Source: Pseudorhodobacter sp. MZDSW-24AT (GTDB lineage: Bacteria; Pseudomonadota; Alphaproteobacteria; Rhodobacterales; Rhodobacteraceae). From it: a stretch of DNA of 64,000 nucleotides. Position numbers and translations under genes: made by a program. The stretch is from contig NZ_PGOI01000013.1 in the NCBI RefSeq assembly GCF_002794355.1, positions 185,908-249,907 of the forward strand. Direction: 5' to 3'. Every line of letters starts with the position of its first letter. Position 1 is the stretch's first letter. This document shows positions 36,875-44,585 of the stretch, in pieces. The notes beneath the pieces were generated by a model. The model did not search any database. It had not been told where the DNA came from and saw nothing but the letters and a program-made list of their open reading frames with translations.

Positions 36875-37480
36875 CTAGGCTCCAGACTCATTGATTTTCA
36901 CAGCCAGAACATGATGGTGGCCGCGAGCGCGACGGCGGAGAGGAAGGTTTTGGCGCATCTGCCATAGCGGGTTGCGACCTTGCGCCAGTCTTTCAGGCGA
37001 CCAAACATGATCTCGATGCGGTTGCGGCGGCGATCGCGCCGCTTGTCGTAGCGGACAGCTTTGCCACGCGACCTCCGACCGGTGGTGCAGGGGCGTATCC
37101 CTGTGTCTTTCAACGCTTCTCGGAACCAGTCAGCGTCATAAGCCCGATCGGCGATCATCCACTCGGCCGCAGGAAAACTGCCCAGCAGGGCTGCGGCTCC
37201 GGTGTAGTCACTTGACTTGGCCCCCGGTCATGAAGAACTTCAGGGGCCGTCCCTTGGCGTCAGTGACGGCATGCAACTTGGTGCTCAAACCACCCTTCGT
37301 GCGCCCGATCAGACGCATGCGCTCGTCGTTATCCCCCCCTTTTTGCCCGCAGGCTCGAAGCCGTGCGGTGCGCCTTCAGGCCCTTGCGCGGGCATGCTCG
37401 AACCATGTATGGATTGCTCCCTCGTGACAAGGGGGTCTGTGATCTTTGGCGACTGGTCGGGTGCGGCCATGTATTCGGCG
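36875..37480 (-). pseudogene. IS5 family (IS427-like) transposase relic
   Basis: Minus-strand transposase with the C-terminal half intact: WMIADRAYDADWFREALKDT carries a catalytic Asp, and RRNRIEIMFGRLKDW the Glu. An A5G7 run at 37333-37344 resembles the slippery site used for ORF fusion in this group. A one-base insertion at GGCCAAGTCAAGTGAC (about 37208-37223) ends the frame before SDYTGAAALLGSF. The right-hand terminal repeat begins near CTAGGCTCCAGACTCAT (36875). The N-terminal part and other end cannot be recognised, so the element is partial and inactive. Confidence 0.8.
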
Positions 37481-37668
37481 TCTGATCTGCGGCGGTGCCG
37501 CGCGCCCTGATGAACGTCCGCGTAAGGTTCGGGTCCCTATTAATGGCACGCGCTTGAAAGCGCTTCGGTGCGAACGGGGTGTCCCTGCCTTGTGTCCGTC
37601 AGTTTGCCATCATCTCACGTTGCCCTCGCCATTTCGGTCAGGCCGTCACCGGCCCGGATTTCATTGGC
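37481..37668. other. relic DNA between IS5 and IS110 fragments
   Basis: About 190 bp with no supportable gene; probably the non-coding margin of the IS110 element plus the lost end of the IS5 element. No clean terminal repeat is visible. Confidence 0.4.
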
Positions 37669-38718
37669 TCACGCCGCTCGCCAAGTCTCGCCTGTTCTCA
37701 GCACTGCTCAGCCGGCCCGCGCCATGCGGTTGGCAAGTGCGATCGCAACGACCTTCAGTGGTTTCGTCCTGATCAGGTCACCCAGCCAATCGTCGCCGGG
37801 ATCCGAGCGCTTGCGGGTTGAGATCACGCCCATGGCACCCAGGTAGAGGAGCCGTCGGATGTATCTGTTCCCCATCTTGGAGATCGCCCCCAACCTTTCC
37901 TTGCCGCCGCTTGAGTGTGGCTTGGGTGTCAGACCTAACCAGGCCGAGAGGTCCCGGGCCGAGCGGAAGGCCGACACGTCCGGTAGTGTGGCGGCCATAA
38001 CACTGGCCGTGATCGGCCCAATCCCCGGCCAATCGCCGGGAAAACGATCCCCCGGATCATTTTCTGGCGCGGCTCATATCTGCAGCCGCCGGGCCGTCTC
38101 ATCCACCTCTGCGGTGCGGCGCAGATCAGCGGTGATGGCGTCGATGCGCGCCTTGGTGTCGGTGAACTGCCCGAGGAGCAGATCAAGCGGCATGCGCGCC
38201 TCCATCGGAAGATCGGCCCCCTCGGCCTCTGCAAGGAGACGGCCCATGTTGTGGACACCCTTCGGCACGACAAGGCCGAACTCCCCGAGATGCGCGCGGA
38301 TCGCATTGGCAAGCTGGGTCATCTGGCGGACCAGAAAGTCCCGTGTCCGATGCTGCATCAACACGGCCTGCTGAATCTCGGCCTTGAGCGGCACGAAGCG
38401 CATCGTGGGCTGCGTCACAGCAGTGCAGATCGCCTCTGCATCCGCAGCATCGGTCTTGCCCCGCTTGACGAAGGGCTTGACGTAAGAGGGCGGGATCAGC
38501 CGCACCTCATGGCCGAGCTTTGTCAGCTCACGCGCCCAATAATGCGCCCCGGCACAGGCTTCCATCCCAATCAGGCATGGGGCAAGGCTTGAGAAGAACA
38601 GCATCATCCGCGCCCGCCGGATCTGGCGTCGGACCACAACCGTCCCAGCAACGTCAACCGCGTGAACCTGGAACACGTTCGTGGCCAGATCTAGGCCGAC
38701 CGTGGTAATCTCCTTCAT
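37669..38718 (-). pseudogene. IS110 family transposase, two nonsense codons
   Basis: A 350-codon minus-strand frame encoding a DEDD-type IS110 transposase. N-terminal MKEITTVGLDLATNVFQVH and YVKPFVKRGKTDAADAEAI give the catalytic Asp/Glu positions; the C-terminal Transposase_20 block SARDLSAWLGLTPKPHSSGG is also intact. The frame is never shifted but is stopped twice: a TGA at 38074-38076 inside a palindromic insertion, and a TGA at 37708-37710 where relatives have Trp in RMARAG-W-AVLRTGETWR. Inactive as it stands. Confidence 0.88.
38029..38077. repeat. palindromic mini-insertion C inside IS110 transposase
   Basis: About 49 bp replace a codon or two of the RRLQ(T)IPGIGP block, keeping the frame but bringing in a TGA. 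Core arms GAAAACGATCC (38040-38050) and GGATCATTTTC (38054-38064) pair with one mismatch around CCC, and flanking CGCC/GGCG bases extend the symmetry. Confidence 0.65.
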
Positions 38719-38746
38719 GGATGGCTCCCTTCATGGGTTAGTGTGA

Positions 38747-38773
38747 CATCGCCCAATGTGGCACATTGCGATG
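38747..38773. repeat. 27-bp near-perfect palindrome beside the IS110 relic
   Basis: CATCG and CGATG enclose CAATGTG-G-CACATTG, 28 bp before the transposase start. It may be the subterminal inverted repeat or recognition hairpin of the IS110 element, or its target palindrome. Confidence 0.45.
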
Positions 38774-38988
38774 CCGGGAACGGGTGCCATCCACTCCATC
38801 AATGGCTCGATCCATGGCCTTCATTAGGTGGATCAGCGCCCCATCCATCCCGCAATAGTTCGCCCGCCACGTCTAGAACGACGCATGGCTCATGGCATGC
38901 GCGCGGCACGGCTCTGCCACCGGAACACCGCCTTCGGCCTCCCGCAGGATCGCGATGATCGTGCCTCAGTCTATCTGCTTGTCTTCAT
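38774..38988 (-). pseudogene. fossil IS3-type orfA fragment
   Basis: Minus-strand ATG at 38988 opens MKTSR then a stop; shifting frame gives IIAILREAEGGVPVAEPCRA, HAMSHASF, stop, TWRANYCGMDGALIHLMKAMD. These blocks match the OrfA of IS407-type IS3 elements (IIAILRE, CRxHGIS, TFYxWKxKYGGM). At least one frameshift and two stops are present. No orfB or ends were recognised; the rest was presumably replaced by the IS110 insertion and the tcu genes. Confidence 0.7.
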
Positions 38989-39038
38989 TCAAAATCTCCT
39001 CAAGCATGTTGCCGAGAAATTTCTGCTCATGCAGCCCC

Positions 39039-40118
39039 TTACTTTCGGAGAGGATTACCCTTGCCCGCCTCGGCCACCAAGGCGGCGAGGCGGAAAAAGC
39101 CGTGCACCATCTTGGAAAACGGCATCAGCAGAAACAGCACCATCACCGTCGCCAGATGGGTCGCGAGCAACGGTCCCACCAGCCCGGTGCCGGTCGCCGC
39201 GTAAAGCGCAAGGCCGGTCAGCGCCACCCCGCCAAGCAGCAAGATAAAGGCCATCTCGCCGCCCCAAACCCGCGCCGCCCCCAAGGCCGGGTCTGCCCGC
39301 AGCTTGAGCACGCCAAGCCCCAGTGCCCCTGCCACCATCATCAGCCCACCCGGCACGCCAAAGAGCTTGGGCAATGACAGGAGGGGATAGGGGGCCTCCC
39401 ACCCCAACGCGTAATGCATCACCGTGCCGCTGGCGGTCGCGGCAAAGCACAGAAGAAAGCCATACATCATCAGCTGGTGATAGATCCGGCGACGGTGGGT
39501 AAAGCGGTCGCCCTCCTCGAAATTGCACCCCTCTCCGTGACCGCCCGACAGGTTCTTCATCCGGGCCGCCTGATCAAAGGCACGCAGCAGATGCGCCAGC
39601 CGCACCCGCCCGCCCCCGACCTCGCGCCAATAGTCGCGGACCGATAGCGCAACCAGCGCCAAGGGCAGCACAAAGGCCGGGAGAAAGATCATGACCAGCG
39701 TGTTATGCGCCAGATGGGCGTAAAACCCGGCACCGGTCTCGGGCCGCCACAGGGTCAGCGCCCAGAAGAACCACGCCAAGGCCACCACCAGCAGCCCCGC
39801 CATCGCCACACCCTGCGTTTGGAACACGCGGGCAAACGCCTGCGGACGCGCCAGACGCTCCCAGCTTTCCACCCGCACTTCGGCGAGCGCGGCGGGAATG
39901 TTCAGCGCAAATTCATGCGGTTCGGTGTATTGGCAGGCGTAATAGCAGCCTCGGCAATTGTGGCACAGATTGGCAAGCTGGGTCAGATCACCATCTGCAA
40001 AGGCCTTGTTGCGGGTCATGGCGGGAAAGACCGCGCAAAATCCTTCGCAATAGCGGCAGGCGTTGCAAATCTCGATCTGGCGACGGGCTTCTGCACCGGG
40101 GGTAAGATCAAGCGACAT
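39039..40118 (-). CDS. tcuB: tricarballylate utilisation 4Fe-4S protein TcuB
   Basis: 359-aa membrane iron-sulfur protein. Two cysteine clusters near the N-terminus (CNACRYCEGFCAVFP and CHNCRGCYYACQYTEPHEF) bind 4Fe-4S centres; about six hydrophobic helices follow, with histidines suited to haem or quinone contact. In Salmonella TcuB re-oxidises the reduced flavin of TcuA and passes electrons to the quinone pool. It overlaps tcuA by 11 bp. The family is also annotated as citrate utilisation protein CitB. Confidence 0.92.
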   Translation of the reverse strand: MSLDLTPGAEARRQIEICNACRYCEGFCAVFPAMTRNKAFADGDLTQLANLCHNCRGCYYACQYTEPHEFALNIPAALAEVRVESWERLARPQAFARVFQTQGVAMAGLLVVALAWFFWALTLWRPETGAGFYAHLAHNTLVMIFLPAFVLPLALVALSVRDYWREVGGGRVRLAHLLRAFDQAARMKNLSGGHGEGCNFEEGDRFTHRRRIYHQLMMYGFLLCFAATASGTVMHYALGWEAPYPLLSLPKLFGVPGGLMMVAGALGLGVLKLRADPALGAARVWGGEMAFILLLGGVALTGLALYAATGTGLVGPLLATHLATVMVLFLLMPFSKMVHGFFRLAALVAEAGKGNPLRK

Positions 40119-41499
40119 GGGCGGCGGCCTCCTTGCCTGCGATGCGTCCGAATACGGTGCCGATGGTCATGCCGAACCCTGCCAGATATCCTTGGCCGAG
40201 GATCGATCCTGCCATGATCTCGCCCGCAGCCCACAGATTGCGGATGGGGCCGGTAGGGGTGTGAACCTGCGCGCGCGCATCCACCTTCAGCCCCAGATAG
40301 GTAAAGGTCACGCCGGGGCGCAGTTGGTAGCCGTAGAAGGGCGGCGTCTCCAAAGGCCACGCCCAATTGGTTTTGGGCACCTTCAGCCCTTCGGTGCGCA
40401 ACCCATCCAGTTCGGTGGGATGGAAGGGGCCGGGGCGGCAGGCGGCGTTAAAGAGATCAACCGTGCGCCGCACGGCTTTTGGGTCTAGCCCCATCTCTTG
40501 CGCCAAGCCTTCGATCGTGTCGGCTTTCACGGCGGGAAACACCGACGGCATGAACAGGTCGACCGATTTGGAGTCGATCAGCGCATAGCCCACCTGATCG
40601 GGCTGTGCGGCGACCAAGCGGCCCCAGATCGCATAGCGCTTTGGCCACACATCCTCGCCTTCGTCATAGAACCGATCACCGTCGCGGTTGACCACGATGG
40701 AAAACGGCACGCAATCCAGCCGGGTGACGATGCCACCGTCATATTTCGGCGCACGCCCGTCGATGGCGACGGCATGGCATTGCGTGGGATCGCCCACACT
40801 TTCAGCCCCCTGATCCAGCATGTCACGCAGCACCACGCCTCGGTTATAGGGCGTGCCGCGGATCAGGAAGTTGCGCGCCGCAGGCCCCCACGCGCGGGCA
40901 AGCCAGTCCAGATCGGCCTGAAACCCGCCGGAAGCCAGAACAAAGGCACGGGCCTTGACGGTCAGCGGCTGGCCCGCCACCACGACCTCCAGATGGGTGA
41001 TGCGGTCGCCCTCACGATGCACGTGCTGGACTTGTGCCTCATAGGCAATCTTGATGCCCAGATCGGCGGCCGTGTTGTAATAGGCATTCACTAAGGCCTT
41101 TCCGCCGCCCAGAAAGAACGCATTGGTGCGCGACAGCGACAGCGTGCCCGACAGGGACGGCTGAAACCGCACGCCATGGTCCATCATCCATGGCAGGCAG
41201 TCTTCAGATGACCGGATGGCAAGACGGGCCAGCGATTCATCGGTCTTGCCCTTGGTCACAAGCATCAGATCGTCAAGATATTCGTCTTCCTCATAGCGGC
41301 CGGTCAGCGGGAACATCGGGCCCTGATGCATGCAGCGAAAGTTGCGGGTATGGCGGCTGTTGCCACCGCGATAGGCTCTTGGCGCGCCTTCAAGGATCAG
41401 AACGCTCGCCCCGGCCTTTGCGGCAGTGATGGCAGCACAGAGTGCCGCGTTGCCGCCGCCGACTACCGCAAGATCGAACAGGCCGGGCCAGTCTTTCAC
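40108..41499 (-). CDS. tcuA: FAD-dependent tricarballylate dehydrogenase TcuA
   Basis: 463-aa flavoprotein of the fumarate reductase/succinate dehydrogenase flavoprotein type. FAD motif VVGGGNAALCAA (12-23), YRGGNSRHTRNFRC, FVLASGGFQ and the C-terminal GEIMAGSILGQGYLAGFGM are the family marks. TcuA oxidises tricarballylate to cis-aconitate, which enters the TCA cycle. Coupled by ATGA to the upstream GntR gene and overlapping tcuB downstream. No TcuC transporter is present; the Tct system further upstream likely replaces it. Confidence 0.92.
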   Translation of the reverse strand: MKDWPGLFDLAVVGGGNAALCAAITAAKAGASVLILEGAPRAYRGGNSRHTRNFRCMHQGPMFPLTGRYEEDEYLDDLMLVTKGKTDESLARLAIRSSEDCLPWMMDHGVRFQPSLSGTLSLSRTNAFFLGGGKALVNAYYNTAADLGIKIAYEAQVQHVHREGDRITHLEVVVAGQPLTVKARAFVLASGGFQADLDWLARAWGPAARNFLIRGTPYNRGVVLRDMLDQGAESVGDPTQCHAVAIDGRAPKYDGGIVTRLDCVPFSIVVNRDGDRFYDEGEDVWPKRYAIWGRLVAAQPDQVGYALIDSKSVDLFMPSVFPAVKADTIEGLAQEMGLDPKAVRRTVDLFNAACRPGPFHPTELDGLRTEGLKVPKTNWAWPLETPPFYGYQLRPGVTFTYLGLKVDARAQVHTPTGPIRNLWAAGEIMAGSILGQGYLAGFGMTIGTVFGRIAGKEAAAHVA

Positions 41500-42176
41500 G
41501 GTTGATCCTCCATCGGCAATTCGCGGCCACGCATCCCCCGAATGCGGGCGGACAGGGCGGCTTCGACATGGGCGCGCATGGCGGCTTCGGCCCCGGCCCC
41601 GTCGCGGGTTTGCAGAGCGGCCAGAACCGCGGCGTGTTCGGTCACAGCGCGCCGCGCCCGATCCGGGTCGCCCAAGGTGGTGGGGCCAAGGATCAGCAGC
41701 GTCTTTTGCAGTGCGCTCATGGATTTGATCAGGAACCTGTTGCGCGCCGCATCAATCAGGGTGCGGTGAAACACGCGGTTCAACTCGCGCGCGGCATCGC
41801 CCACGGGCGCACGGTCCAACTCGGCATTCAGCGCGGCGAGTTCTGCGAGTTCGATATCCGACGCGGCCCGCGCCGCAAGCCGCGCGGCGGTGCCTTCCAG
41901 CACGGCGCGCATCTCATAGAGTTCGACCACCTCGGCATGGTCGAGGCTGCGGATGGTGGCACCTTGGCGCGGCAGATGGATCACCAGCCCGTCTGTTTCC
42001 AGCTGGCGAATTGCTTCACGCACCGGGGTGCGGCTGATCCCAAGCCGGTCGGCCAGATCAGTTTCCCGAAGCCGCGCGCCGGGGGCCAAGGTGCCGTTTC
42101 GGATCTCGTCCAGAAGGCGGCGATAGGCCCCCTGCCCCTGTGGAATTTCGGTTTCTTCGGCCATGGAGCGACTCAT
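41496..42176 (-). CDS. GntR family (FCD domain) regulator of the tcu genes
   Basis: 226-aa regulator with a winged helix at the N-terminus (RLRETDLADRLGISRTPVREA) and a helical FCD ligand-binding domain (ELYEMRAVLEGTAARLAA; NRVFHRTLIDAARN; EHAAVLAALQTRDG). The start at 42176 (MSRS) is preferred to an upstream ATG because that keeps the TGTAT...ATACA operator outside the gene; MAEE at 42164 is also possible. Being the first gene before tcuA, it probably controls the tcu genes in response to a tricarboxylate. Confidence 0.87.
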   Translation of the reverse strand: MSRSMAEETEIPQGQGAYRRLLDEIRNGTLAPGARLRETDLADRLGISRTPVREAIRQLETDGLVIHLPRQGATIRSLDHAEVVELYEMRAVLEGTAARLAARAASDIELAELAALNAELDRAPVGDAARELNRVFHRTLIDAARNRFLIKSMSALQKTLLILGPTTLGDPDRARRAVTEHAAVLAALQTRDGAGAEAAMRAHVEAALSARIRGMRGRELPMEDQP

Positions 42177-42196
42177 TTGCAGTGCTTGTGTCCTAA

Positions 42197-42214
42197 TGTA
42201 TACGTTTGGATACA
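42197..42214. promoter_or_regulatory. candidate GntR operator
   Basis: TGTAT and ATACA separated by 8 bp, upstream of the GntR start and of the small divergent AbrB-like frame. FCD-type GntR proteins commonly bind inverted repeats of this kind (TNGTAT-like half sites). Confidence 0.6.
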
Positions 42215-42236
42215 ATTTCACGCAAGGAAGCGATCC

Positions 42237-42485
42237 ATGCTCCGCCCACAGATGCCCGACAAGATGAAACTCCGCTTCGCAACCCTTGCGCTCGCCCTGT
42301 TGGGCACCGCGGTGTTCTGGCTTCTGGGGTTGCCGCTTCCGTGCTTGTTCGGCCCGATGGCGGCCTGTCTGATCGCGGCGCTGGCAGGCGCGCCGCTCAA
42401 GGGCATGGGCACGATTTCGACGCTGGCGCGCACCTTTCTTGGCGCGCCGGTGGCAGCACGGCTGTTGCGCGTGCGGCGCGTTTAG
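42237..42485 (+). pseudogene. AbrB-family (putative ammonia monooxygenase) membrane protein, N-terminal fragment
   Basis: 82-aa product holding only the first two or three membrane helices of the PF05145-type AbrB family (FWLLGLPLPCLFGPMAACLI and ALAGAPLKGM match its opening; full proteins have about 350 residues). It ends abruptly as LLRVRRV at the last codons of the converging hydroxyacid dehydrogenase gene. Such genes often accompany Tct transporters, so a full copy was probably lost by deletion. It could still be translated, but a function is doubtful. Confidence 0.65.
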
Positions 42486-43438
42486 GGGGTGACAAGGTTG
42501 AGCGGGCGGCCCGCGGCAAAGGCATTTACCTGATCGTAGATATCGGCAAATTGCAGGTCGAATTCATCTTCGGTGACAAACCCGATATGCGGGGTCGCGA
42601 TCACGCGCGGGTGCGACAGTAGCGGGTCGTGCACATCCGTCAGCGGTTCGGTGTCAAACACATCCAGCGCGGCCATGCCCGGACGCCCTGCGTTCAGCGC
42701 GGCAAGCAGCGCGCCGGGCGCGATCAGCCCCGCGCGAGAGGTGTTCACCAGAACCGCGCGCGGCCCCATCTGCGCAAGATCGGCCGCCGTCACGACGCCC
42801 GTGGTTTCTGGGGTCAACCGCAGGTGAAGGGTGACAACGTCAGACTGCGCGAAAAAGGCGGCCCGGCTTTCGGGCACCGCGCCACCTTCGGCAGCGGCGC
42901 GGGCGCGCCCTGCTTCGGACCCCCACCACAGAACCCGTGCGCCAAACGCTGCGGCATAGCCCGCAACCAGACGCCCGATCCGGCCATGGCCGTAAAGCCC
43001 GATGGTCTTGCCGCGCAAGGTGCGCCCCACCCCGGCCTGCCACTGCCCGGCCTTGGCGCTCGCCATCTGCGCGGGCAGATCCCGAAACGCGGCAAGGATC
43101 AGCGCCCAGGTCAGTTCCGCCGCAGCATGGTTTGGCATGTCATCGGCCTTGCGTGAGGCAAAGGCGATGCCGCGCGCGGCGCAGGCCGCGACATCCACAT
43201 GTGGCCAGGCCCCGCGCCCCGAGATGAAGCGCAGGTTTGGCAAGGCATCAAGCAGGTCGGCGGTGATGCGTGTGCGTTCCCGAAACAGGCAAAGCGCCTC
43301 GGCCTCTTGCAGACGGTCGATCAGATCATCGCCTTGCGCGGGCGTGGTCCACAGCGTGATCTCATGCCCGGCCAGCTTCTGAAAGCTGGGCAGATGGCGC
43401 AGCGTGTCCGACCAGTCGTCAAGAATGTGAACCTTCAT
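42482..43438 (-). CDS. D-2-hydroxyacid dehydrogenase family protein
   Basis: 318-aa NAD(P)-dependent dehydrogenase. Rossmann motif G150-x-G152-x-x-G155 in GLYGHGRIG, catalytic Arg235 (NTSRAGL), Glu264 (DTEP) and His284 (TPHIGF) are all in place. ATG at 43438 is preferred over one two codons upstream because of spacing to GGA. Overlaps the PrpF gene end by 20 bp, so it is in the same transcription unit. Together they may process an unusual di- or tricarboxylic hydroxyacid; substrate is open. Confidence 0.87.
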   Translation of the reverse strand: MKVHILDDWSDTLRHLPSFQKLAGHEITLWTTPAQGDDLIDRLQEAEALCLFRERTRITADLLDALPNLRFISGRGAWPHVDVAACAARGIAFASRKADDMPNHAAAELTWALILAAFRDLPAQMASAKAGQWQAGVGRTLRGKTIGLYGHGRIGRLVAGYAAAFGARVLWWGSEAGRARAAAEGGAVPESRAAFFAQSDVVTLHLRLTPETTGVVTAADLAQMGPRAVLVNTSRAGLIAPGALLAALNAGRPGMAALDVFDTEPLTDVHDPLLSHPRVIATPHIGFVTEDEFDLQFADIYDQVNAFAAGRPLNLVTP

Positions 43439-44525
43439 GCCCATTCCAAACTGTTTCCGGCACCATGATCTCGCCCCGGGCCAGCAGCCGTGCCGTGCGC
43501 AGCAAGCCCGCCGATTTCAAGGCGAAACCATCGGGGCCGGTCTCGTAGTCAACCGTCACATCTATGACCCCGCCGGGATGTTCGATCAACACCAAGGCCG
43601 GAACACCCGTCGGCGGGGTGAACAAGCCTTCGGCCACCGTGCCCGGTGTCAGCACGCAGGAGGCAAGGCATTGCGCGCCTGTCACCGCCATCGTCGGGTG
43701 GCAATTCCACGGCATGAAATACCGCGCGGTGATGGTGCCGCTGTCGCGCGCCGGGGCCAGAAGCGCAAACTTGGGCGTAACGGATTTCGACACATCGCCC
43801 ATCCCCATGCGCCGCCCGGCCTCTTGCCGGATCGGCTCCATCCGCGCATAGAAATCGCGGTTCGCGTCCAACTCCTCAACCGTTTCATAGCCTGTCAGGC
43901 CAAAGTCAGCCGCGCGCGCGATGGCGATGGGCATGGCGACATCCATGCACGTTACCTCAACCCCGTCGATCACATCGCGCAAGGCCCCGGTGGGCAAAAG
44001 CGCGCCCGTGACCGAGCCCACCACATCCATGAAGTTCAGGAAAATCGGCGCAGCGGTGCCGGGCACACCGTCAATCGCGGCGTCGCCTGAATAGTCCACC
44101 TGTCCGCCAGGGGTGCGCACCACCGCCTCGACCTTGGCCCCGGTGTTGACCGAGCGAATGCGGATGCGCGTCACGTCGCCCTGCGGCGGGATCAGCCCCA
44201 TTTCCAGCGCGGCAGGGCCTACGCCCGACAGAATATTGCCGCAGGTGGGTTTGAAGTCGACAAGCCCATCTTCGACACTGACCTGAGCGAAGAAATAGTC
44301 GATGTCGCAATCGTTGGTGTCCGAACGGGACAGCATCGCAACCTTGGTCGTCACCGCCGCACCGCCGCCGATCCCGTCGATGTTCAGCTTATGGCCAGAC
44401 CCGACAGCGGCCACCAGAACGCGCGCCAGTGTCTCTTGGTCTCGGGGCAGATCTTCGCGCCGGAAATAAGGCCCGCGCGAGGTGCCGCCGCGAAAGAAGT
44501 GAAAGGGAATGGCGGTCTGGGCCAT
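43419..44525 (-). CDS. prpF: PrpF family isomerase (aconitate / 4-oxalomesaconate type)
   Basis: 368-aa protein of the PrpF family, of the DAP-epimerase fold, which moves a double bond or interconverts cis and trans forms of aconitate-like acids. Marks: FRGGTSRGPYF, the Cys95 region TCGNILSGVGPAALEMGL and, later, CHPTMAVTGAQCLASC. Relatives act on 2-methyl-aconitate (PrpF) or 4-oxalomesaconate (GalD). Beside tcuA, which yields cis-aconitate, an aconitate isomerisation role is attractive. Good ribosome site (AGGAG). A terminator separates it from tctA. Confidence 0.87.
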   Translation of the reverse strand: MAQTAIPFHFFRGGTSRGPYFRREDLPRDQETLARVLVAAVGSGHKLNIDGIGGGAAVTTKVAMLSRSDTNDCDIDYFFAQVSVEDGLVDFKPTCGNILSGVGPAALEMGLIPPQGDVTRIRIRSVNTGAKVEAVVRTPGGQVDYSGDAAIDGVPGTAAPIFLNFMDVVGSVTGALLPTGALRDVIDGVEVTCMDVAMPIAIARAADFGLTGYETVEELDANRDFYARMEPIRQEAGRRMGMGDVSKSVTPKFALLAPARDSGTITARYFMPWNCHPTMAVTGAQCLASCVLTPGTVAEGLFTPPTGVPALVLIEHPGGVIDVTVDYETGPDGFALKSAGLLRTARLLARGEIMVPETVWNGHEGSHS

Positions 44526-44550
44526 CGCAATCTCCTGAGAAAAGGACTGA

Positions 44551-44579
44551 AAAAGGCCCGTGCGCGGAACGCACGGGCC
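44551..44579 (-). terminator. rho-independent terminator after the TctA gene
   Basis: Perfect 10-bp stem GGCCCGTGCG/CGCACGGGCC (44555-44579) with a 5-base loop, followed on the minus strand by TTTT. It lies 7 bp after the permease stop and upstream of prpF, so transcription is likely to stop or drop before prpF. Confidence 0.8.
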
Positions 44580-44585
44580 GGGGGA

